Positions 1-5,604 of a stretch of 7,086 nt of DNA are shown one piece after another. The notes below the pieces were generated by a model that was given only the letters and a program-made list of their open reading frames with translations, was not told the origin of the DNA and made no database searches. Within the stretch, counting starts at the first letter, position 1. Every line of letters begins with the position of its first letter. This DNA comes from Fidelibacterota bacterium UBA7303 (GTDB lineage Bacteria; Fidelibacterota; Marinisomatia; Marinisomatales; UBA1611): assembly GCA_002471805.1 (NCBI GenBank), contig DKQR01000224.1, forward strand, positions 3,019 through 10,104, given 5' to 3'. The translations under genes and the position numbers were made by a program.

Positions 1-37
1 GTGCGGAACAGGAGTATTCTGGACTTTTAAACTTGTA
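1..37 (+). repeat. Tail of an upstream repeat module copy
   Basis: These 37 bases match 487-523 at 36 of 37 positions. The only difference is base 25 (T here, C at 511), the third position of a Thr codon, so the encoded residues CGTGVFWTFKLV are identical. The similarity stops right after the shared GTA codon. This is the end of a preceding copy of the domain encoded at 38-523, most of which lies outside the window. Confidence 0.9.
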
Positions 38-2791
38 GAAGCTGGTGGGACAGACCCACCTCTTTCGGGTACATGGATGTTAGCACCGGAAGCTGGTGCA
101 TTGATGGTCGGTCCAGCTGCAAATAATGGAGATTGGTGGACAAGCTCAGAAGATGATGTTACTGCAAGAGCCTGCTACTTTGATGATGAGTATGTATTTG
201 GAGCAGATGGTTCCTTTCAGAATGTTCAAGGTACTGAGACCTGGCTTGAAGCTTGGCAGGGTGTAGATTCAGATCAGTGTGGAGCACCTGTAGCGCCTCA
301 TGATGGTTCTAATGCAGCCACATGGGAATATGATACAGGCACCGGTACTGTTACACTTAATGGGGTGGGTGCTTATTTAGGTCTTCCCAAAGCAAATAAT
401 GCAGGGGAATTACCCAACGTAGATGTTCCAGAATCAATCACGTATGATGCAACTCTCTCCGGTAATACAATGACTTTAGTTATCGAGTGCGGAACAGGAG
501 TATTCTGGACCTTTAAACTTGTAACAGATGAACCGGCACGGGCAGAACCTTGGGATGCGATTTTTGACAATGATCTTACATTGCTTCCCAGGACCGGTGG
601 AGTCTGGGACTGGTCGGGTTATGACAGTATTTCATTCTCTTATTACAATTCGGTCGCACAGATACAAGAAGCTGGTGGCAGTCAGACAGTTCATTTGAGG
701 GTTAACCTTAGCGACTACGGAGATGTTGCAGATCCCGCCAACTACGATGGACTGGGTGAGTATTATTACTCTTTCCATTATATCCTGGATAACGCGCCGG
801 GGTGGAATACCATTACCATGCCTCTTGAGAGAAACGATTCTTGGGATGGCGGAGGTTTTAACCTGACCGGTTGGTCTGGTGATCCTGGTAATGGTGAACT
901 TGACAGTGATGCCATAGGCGGGTTCCATTTTGAATTCTCCATCGACGGCGGTGGAGACAGTACCTGGAATCATGGTACAATCATCCTGGATGATTTCAAA
1001 CTGACTGGTTCAAAAAATGTGCTCAGCAATGCCGGTTTTGAGCTTGAAGATGGACAGGATGATGGATTCGGCTGGGGCTCTGCCCTTGGCGGCGGACATG
1101 CTCAGGTACTTACCGGTGATGGAAATGCCCACAGCGGTGAGAGCTATTTTAATATTGGCGTTACTGATAACTGGGCTGTTTATTACACAGAAGACAACAT
1201 ACCTGCTCAATATGGCGAGACCTGGCTTTTCAGCGGGTATGGGAAAAATATGGTTTCTGGTGGTGATGGAGGCGGCGCTGCATTTAAGCTTGATGCCAAG
1301 GATGCTGATGGTACCGTGGTTGAAACAACTGGTGATGTATTTTTTGTTATGACTGATGAATGGGAAAATCACTCTATTGAATTTGTAATGCCAGAAGGTG
1401 CAGTAACAATCACCGCAGTAATAGTAGCATCCCGCTGGGACGGTGTGGCTTGTGACTTTGCCTTTGATGATATGTTTCTTATGAATTCGGGTATACTAGA
1501 TGTGGTCCCTCCGGTGGCAGTTACAAATGTGGGTGCAACCATTGATGACTATGCTAATCTGGTCACCTGGGTAGATGTGGATGGTGAAGAAGGTGAGACC
1601 TACAACGTATATACCAGTACGGTGCCTATCGAAGATGTAACATCTTCCAGTGTCGATGTCGTGAAAAAGAAGGCTTTAGAAGGCTCGCCCGCAGCCGTTC
1701 ATTACCTGCACAACCCGCTGGTGGATACAGAAGTAACTTCCTACTATGCGGTAACCTGCGTGGATGCATCCAACAATGTTGGAGCACCGGGTGTGTCTGG
1801 TTCAGTCACCAACACCGCAAGGGGTGTCCCGACAATCTCAATGACTCCTCCAGCGGCTTTCGAAGCGGATGGTGATTTGAGTGAATGGTATGACAGCGGT
1901 ATTGCACCATTTGAGATTGGAGCGGCAGATAATTCTTATGGTACGCCCCATATTGGGTTTGGTGTAGTGGATGATGATGATGACCTGTATGGCACTTTTT
2001 TTGCAGCTGTTGATAATGACTATTTCTATCTTGCCGCAGAGATTACCGACAATGATGTCAATACTGAAGGAACCGGCGGATGGTGGACAACTGATGTTGT
2101 TCAACTCTGTATTGGATTATATGATCAGCGAGGCGCCAAGCATGTTGGTCAGCAAAGGGGAGCTGAGCCGGATTACAAAATGTATTTCACGCCAGCGGGT
2201 GCAAACTCAGACAATGGCGCTGGGGTACTGGCGGCGCATGGTGATGGTAATTATTTTCATTCAGTGTTTAACCCAGATTATGCGTTTGAGTTTAGAATAT
2301 CGCTTGATTCACTTGTAATTGAAGATGATGCAAGGCTTATCCCGGTGAATGGAATGAGAACCCCTTTCGAGCTTATGATTCATGACAATGACGGGGGTAC
2401 CTGGGAAGGACAGTTAACCCTTTCAAATACCAATGATGATAATGCACACCAAACCTGTGAAGTTTGGTCCAACACATGGATCGGAGATCAGTCAACCATT
2501 TTAGAGACTGATCAAGATTTAGTGGCCCATGAATTTGCATTATTTCCAAATTATCCAAACCCTTTCAACCCTGTAACAACAATCAGGTTCTCGCTTCCAG
2601 AAAAGCAGCATGTTACCCTGCAGATATATAATCTGATAGGCCAGGAAGTTGCTACAGTTATCAATAAAGAGTTACCGGCTGGGTTTCATAATCTAATCTG
2701 GAATGCGGAAAACATTCCTTCCGGTGTATATCTTTACAGGCTTGCTTCTAAGGAAAAGGCTATTTCAAATAAAATGATTTTATTGAAATAG
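1..2791 (+). CDS. Secreted multidomain carbohydrate-binding-like protein with T9SS type A sorting domain (5' partial)
   Basis: The frame is open from base 2 to the TAG at 2789-2791 (929 visible residues; residue 1 is the codon at 2-4). The ATG at 77 is internal, because the codons before it continue a repeated domain, so the true start is upstream. Visible domains in order: tail of a repeat module (residues 1-12); a full repeat module (13-174); a CBM11-like beta domain (about 177-337, with WDWSGYDSISFSYYN and ending in TIILDDFKLTG); a CBM4/9-like jelly roll (about 339-498, NAGFE start and FAFDDMFL end); a fibronectin III-like domain (about 502-608, ETYNVYTS and YYAVTCVDASNNVG); a CBM9/DOMON-like domain (about 609-836, DGDLSEW, YFYLAAEITDND, WWTTDVVQL); and a sorting domain (844-929). 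The inferred role is a T9SS-exported surface or released protein that binds polysaccharide or another glycan. No catalytic domain is visible, though one could lie in the missing N-terminus. The domain names rest on motif recognition; the substrate is unknown. Confidence 0.9.
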   Translation, partial: CGTGVFWTFKLVEAGGTDPPLSGTWMLAPEAGALMVGPAANNGDWWTSSEDDVTARACYFDDEYVFGADGSFQNVQGTETWLEAWQGVDSDQCGAPVAPHDGSNAATWEYDTGTGTVTLNGVGAYLGLPKANNAGELPNVDVPESITYDATLSGNTMTLVIECGTGVFWTFKLVTDEPARAEPWDAIFDNDLTLLPRTGGVWDWSGYDSISFSYYNSVAQIQEAGGSQTVHLRVNLSDYGDVADPANYDGLGEYYYSFHYILDNAPGWNTITMPLERNDSWDGGGFNLTGWSGDPGNGELDSDAIGGFHFEFSIDGGGDSTWNHGTIILDDFKLTGSKNVLSNAGFELEDGQDDGFGWGSALGGGHAQVLTGDGNAHSGESYFNIGVTDNWAVYYTEDNIPAQYGETWLFSGYGKNMVSGGDGGGAAFKLDAKDADGTVVETTGDVFFVMTDEWENHSIEFVMPEGAVTITAVIVASRWDGVACDFAFDDMFLMNSGILDVVPPVAVTNVGATIDDYANLVTWVDVDGEEGETYNVYTSTVPIEDVTSSSVDVVKKKALEGSPAAVHYLHNPLVDTEVTSYYAVTCVDASNNVGAPGVSGSVTNTARGVPTISMTPPAAFEADGDLSEWYDSGIAPFEIGAADNSYGTPHIGFGVVDDDDDLYGTFFAAVDNDYFYLAAEITDNDVNTEGTGGWWTTDVVQLCIGLYDQRGAKHVGQQRGAEPDYKMYFTPAGANSDNGAGVLAAHGDGNYFHSVFNPDYAFEFRISLDSLVIEDDARLIPVNGMRTPFELMIHDNDGGTWEGQLTLSNTNDDNAHQTCEVWSNTWIGDQSTILETDQDLVAHEFALFPNYPNPFNPVTTIRFSLPEKQHVTLQIYNLIGQEVATVINKELPAGFHNLIWNAENIPSGVYLYRLASKEKAISNKMILLK
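38..523 (+). repeat. Complete 162-codon repeat module, lipocalin-like by motif, function unknown
   Basis: This is one repeat period of 486 bases: a short linker (EAGGTDPPLS) followed by a domain of about 150 residues. It opens with G-T-W (bases 68-76), resembling the N-terminal GxW motif of lipocalin-like barrels, and closes with FWTFKLV. Other recognisable points are a Trp pair (134-139), ARACYFDDEYVF, GSFQNVQGTETW, CGAPVAPHDGS, GTVTLNGVGAYLGLPKA and SITYDATLSGNTMTL. Cysteines lie at bases 173-175, 278-280 and 488-490. Alternating short hydrophobic strands suggest an all-beta fold. I recall similar modules in secreted proteins of marine Bacteroidota-type bacteria but cannot name a family. 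The lipocalin idea is inference from the end motifs only. Confidence 0.7.
2531..2788 (+). other. T9SS type A C-terminal sorting domain
   Basis: The last 86 residues of the first gene match the type A sorting domain pattern: FPNYPNPFNPVTTIRFSLP, then VTLQIYNLIGQEVATV, then GFHNLIWNAENIPSGVYLYRL, ending in KMILLK. In the known families this domain directs periplasmic proteins through the type IX secretion system and is usually removed at the cell surface, with the protein attached to a lipid or released. It implies that the host carries a T9SS, although no Por/Spr/Gld gene is in this window. Confidence 0.95.
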
Positions 2792-2844
2792 CAGCTTGAT
2801 AGAGTCTTATTATATATAACTATATTATATGACTACACACACAC

Positions 2845-2879
2845 AAAAGGGGCAGAAATTATTTTCTGCCCCTTTTTTT
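2845..2879 (+). terminator. Strong rho-independent terminator after the first gene
   Basis: A perfect 14-bp stem pairs 2845-2858 (AAAAGGGGCAGAAA) with 2863-2876, with a 4-base loop TTAT, and runs into a tract of seven T residues (2873-2879). It lies 53 bases after the stop of the multidomain gene and 62 bases before the next start, so it should separate the two transcription units. The A run on the 5' side makes it partly symmetric, but there is no convergent gene here that would need a bidirectional terminator. Confidence 0.93.
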
Positions 2880-2884
2880 ATAAT
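2879..2884 (+). promoter_or_regulatory. Candidate -10 element for the receptor operon
   Basis: A perfect TATAAT lies 57 bases upstream of the receptor ATG, directly abutting the terminator T-tract. A 17-base spacer would put the -35 hexamer at 2856-2861 (AAATTA), a poor match lying inside the terminator hairpin. The region is very A/T-rich, so a chance match is likely. No convincing Bacteroidota-type TTG/TAnnTTTG pair was found in 2880-2941. A promoter is expected somewhere in this gap because the terminator isolates the operon. Confidence 0.25.
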
Positions 2885-2941
2885 ATATAGAAATATTAGG
2901 TGACTATTTTCAGTTATCTCTAAAGATAGTATTTTTAAATC

Positions 2942-5599
2942 ATGAAGCATATCATCAGTATTCTTATCTTAATTGCATCTGTATTCGGACAGACAACAGG
3001 AAAAATCGCTGGTACAGTGTTGGAAAAAGGTTCATCAAATCCTCTAATCGGTACCAATGTTTACCTGGCAAATACCAGTTATGGGACTGCAACGGATGGA
3101 GAAGGGCGCTTTACCATGATTAATATTCCGCCTGGTAAGTATGATCTTAGGGTGGATATGATCGGCTATAAATCTGTGCAGGTGAATGAGCTCAAGGTAT
3201 CGGTAAACAGAACTTCATCTCTGAATATTGAAATGGAAACAACAGTGATCGCAGGAGAAGTGGTAACGGTGGAAGTTGCTCGATTGGCCCAGAAAAAGGA
3301 TCAAACAGGTACAATTAAAAATATTTCCGGCGAACAGATCAATGCTATGGCAGTAGAAAGTGTTGGGAATGTAGTAAATATGCAGGCTGGTGTTGTAAAT
3401 GGCCATTTTCGCGGAGGCAGGTATGGGGAAGTAACCTATATGATAGATGGTGTCCAGGTGGATGAAACCTTTGGCGGGTCCAGCGCTGCAGTGGATGTTC
3501 AACCGGAAGCGGTGCAGGACCTGGAAGTTATCACTGGTACATTTAATGCTGAATATGGTAGGGCCATGAGCGGAGTTGTGAATGTAGTGACCCGTGATGG
3601 TGGACCAAAATTCGAAGGTTCTGCTTCTGGGGCCATGTCTTTCTACAGTACGGACAATACAGATATTTTTATAGGCCTTACTCCAGAACTTAATCGCAGC
3701 CAGGATCTAAAGTTTAGCCTTGGAGGCCCTCTGCTAGGTGATAGAGTGACTTTTTTTACCAATGTACGCACACAGGATAATAAGGGCCACTTGAACGGCT
3801 ACCGCTTATTTAAGGTAGACGATTTTTCGACCTTTTACGGGGATGACCCATCCCTGTGGATCTCCGAGAAGTCTGGTGATAGTACCTATGTGCCCATGAA
3901 TACCGGTGATCATAAGTCTATACTTTTAAAATTCGGGTTTAAACTTTTTAAAGGAATCCGGTTTTCTCTCCTGAACTCCTATAGTGATGACTCTTGGTTT
4001 GGATATGACCATTCCTATAAATACAATCCAGATGGCAGGGGTGGCAGTTATAAGGAAACGTTGTATAATGCGTTCCAGTTGAATCACATGATAAATCCCG
4101 GATTATTTTATGAGCTAAAGCTTTCGTACATGGACAACTATAGCGGATCTTATCTATATAAAGACCCGCTAGACTCCAACTACGTGCATGATAAGTACCA
4201 TAACAATTATGGCTCAGGGTTCTTCACTGGTGGACAGGCCAAAAACCACAGTATGCTGACAATGATTGATCAGACAATTAAATTTGATATCGTCTGGCAG
4301 GCGAACCACCGCCATAGCATTAAACTGGGCCTGCTGGGCATAACCCATGCGGCAGACCAACAATGGCGGTCTATAAGAAACAAGTATGATGGGGAAGAGA
4401 ACCAGCAGGACTCCTATGAACCTGAAATATTTGGGGACACCACCATTTATGCGGATATCTATAAAGTTGAGCCTGTAGAAAGTGCGGCATATATCCAGGA
4501 TAAGATGGAATTTGACAATATGGTGATTAACATTGGATTACGTTACGACGCATTTGATCCTGCCAGCGTATTTCCGTCAGATGCAAGAAATCCAGCAAAC
4601 CAGCTGGTCCTGCCCGACTCCATGACTTCGACATATCCCGAGGCACCAATCATTGATCAAATAAGTCCCCGTATTGGTTTTGCTTACCAGCTGGGTAGCC
4701 AGGCTGTGCTGCACTTTAGTTATGGGCATTTTTTCCAGATGCCGCCCCTTTATTCCATGTATCAGAATCACAGCTTTCTGATAGGTCCCAATGATTACGG
4801 TACCACTATGGGCAACGTAAGACTAGAGCCAGAAAAAACTATTACCTATGAGCTTGGCCTCTGGCAGGAGCTGACCCGCGGCTTGAGCCTTGATGTAGCT
4901 CTTTTTTATAGAGATGTTTATAATTTGCTTAGTACTAAAATTATATCTACCTACAACCAAATCGAATACGGACAATACAGCAACAAGGATTATGGCAATG
5001 CCAGGGGGCTGGAGATAAAACTGGATATGGGATATGGTTCTTTGAAGGGTATTATGAATTATACACTGCAGTATACACGGGGTAATGCTGATAGTCCCAC
5101 CCAGACCTTTGACCGTGCCGGCAATAATATGGATCCCGTGAATCGTTTTATTCCCATGAGTTGGGACCAGAGGCATACTCTGAACGGTACAGTGATGTTT
5201 TTTGGAAAAAATTACGGTGGCAGCTGTACGGCCTACTACAATTCCGGTTCTCCCTACACTTTTTCCCCCCAGAGCGAGAGTGTCCTCTCTAGAATTAATC
5301 TATATCCCAATAATGATTATAAACCTGGTACGTCAACCGTTGATGCAACATTTTATTACAATTTCAAGCTGGCAGGTAGTTTTAATGCAAAAATTGATCT
5401 AACGATATATAATCTTTTGGACCGCTTAAATGAAAACTGGGTTAATGGGCAAACAGGTAGGGCCTATACTGCCGTGGTGAAAGACACGGACCTTGCGAGC
5501 CACCGCAGTGATTTTAATGAATATGAAGACCGTATTAAAAATCCATCTATGTATTCTTCACCGCGCATGATAAAAATGGCGATTGGTATCAATTTCTGA
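2942..5599 (+). CDS. Oar-like TonB-dependent outer-membrane receptor with carboxypeptidase-regulatory-like domain
   Basis: Complete at 885 aa, within the usual range for this family. Residues 1-16 (MKHIISILILIASVFG) form a signal peptide with likely cleavage before Q17. Residues 19-97 form a carboxypeptidase-regulatory-like/CNA-B-type beta domain (GKIAGTVLEKG, TATDGEGRF, IPPGKYDLRVDMIGY). EVVTVEV at 106-112 is a candidate TonB box. The plug spans about 118-220, with FRGGRYGEVTYMIDGVQVD and FNAEYGRAMSGVVNVVTRDG, the latter typical of Oar-like receptors. The rest is a Tyr-rich beta barrel ending in Phe (AIGINF), as expected for BamA-dependent insertion. The family takes up large ligands across the outer membrane using TonB-ExbBD energy; the ligand here is unknown. 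The ATG at 2942 is chosen because it gives the signal peptide; the leader lacks a clear Shine-Dalgarno sequence. No SusD gene is visible, so SusC is a poor label. Confidence 0.93.
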   Translation: MKHIISILILIASVFGQTTGKIAGTVLEKGSSNPLIGTNVYLANTSYGTATDGEGRFTMINIPPGKYDLRVDMIGYKSVQVNELKVSVNRTSSLNIEMETTVIAGEVVTVEVARLAQKKDQTGTIKNISGEQINAMAVESVGNVVNMQAGVVNGHFRGGRYGEVTYMIDGVQVDETFGGSSAAVDVQPEAVQDLEVITGTFNAEYGRAMSGVVNVVTRDGGPKFEGSASGAMSFYSTDNTDIFIGLTPELNRSQDLKFSLGGPLLGDRVTFFTNVRTQDNKGHLNGYRLFKVDDFSTFYGDDPSLWISEKSGDSTYVPMNTGDHKSILLKFGFKLFKGIRFSLLNSYSDDSWFGYDHSYKYNPDGRGGSYKETLYNAFQLNHMINPGLFYELKLSYMDNYSGSYLYKDPLDSNYVHDKYHNNYGSGFFTGGQAKNHSMLTMIDQTIKFDIVWQANHRHSIKLGLLGITHAADQQWRSIRNKYDGEENQQDSYEPEIFGDTTIYADIYKVEPVESAAYIQDKMEFDNMVINIGLRYDAFDPASVFPSDARNPANQLVLPDSMTSTYPEAPIIDQISPRIGFAYQLGSQAVLHFSYGHFFQMPPLYSMYQNHSFLIGPNDYGTTMGNVRLEPEKTITYELGLWQELTRGLSLDVALFYRDVYNLLSTKIISTYNQIEYGQYSNKDYGNARGLEIKLDMGYGSLKGIMNYTLQYTRGNADSPTQTFDRAGNNMDPVNRFIPMSWDQRHTLNGTVMFFGKNYGGSCTAYYNSGSPYTFSPQSESVLSRINLYPNNDYKPGTSTVDATFYYNFKLAGSFNAKIDLTIYNLLDRLNENWVNGQTGRAYTAVVKDTDLASHRSDFNEYEDRIKNPSMYSSPRMIKMAIGINF
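3257..3277 (+). other. Candidate TonB box of the receptor
   Basis: Residues 106-112, EVVTVEV, lie between the N-terminal regulatory-like domain and the plug, which is where the TonB box sits in receptors with such an N-terminal extension. The alternating Val/Thr pattern resembles known boxes such as DTITVTA. In the family this segment pairs with the TonB C-terminal domain as an added beta strand. The assignment rests on position and pattern only. Confidence 0.5.
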
Positions 5600-5604
5600 T
5601 CTCA

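Noticed and set aside
77..79. ATG at 77 as the start of the first gene.
   Set aside because: The frame is open back to base 2, and those codons encode the end of a repeat copy and the linker leading into G-T-W directly before this Met. No signal peptide follows it, although the protein carries an export signal at its C-terminus.
667..678. A 12-base match (AGAAGCTGGTGG) to 37-48, encoding EAGG in both places.
   Set aside because: About one exact 12-base match is expected by chance in a window this size, and the flanks do not align.
1010..1372. Overlapping open frames on both strands within the first gene (about 110-120 codons each).
   Set aside because: They overlap the well-supported CBM4/9-like domain and their translations have no recognisable features.
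1970..1984. GAT trinucleotide run encoding five Asp residues.
   Set aside because: Only five codons, in a surface-loop position of the CBM9-like domain in an Asp-rich protein. It is too short to be a convincing phase-variable microsatellite, and a change in codon number would not break the frame.
2835..2845. Short AC dinucleotide run before the terminator.
   Set aside because: About five units in noncoding A/T-rich sequence, too short to argue for a functional or variable repeat.
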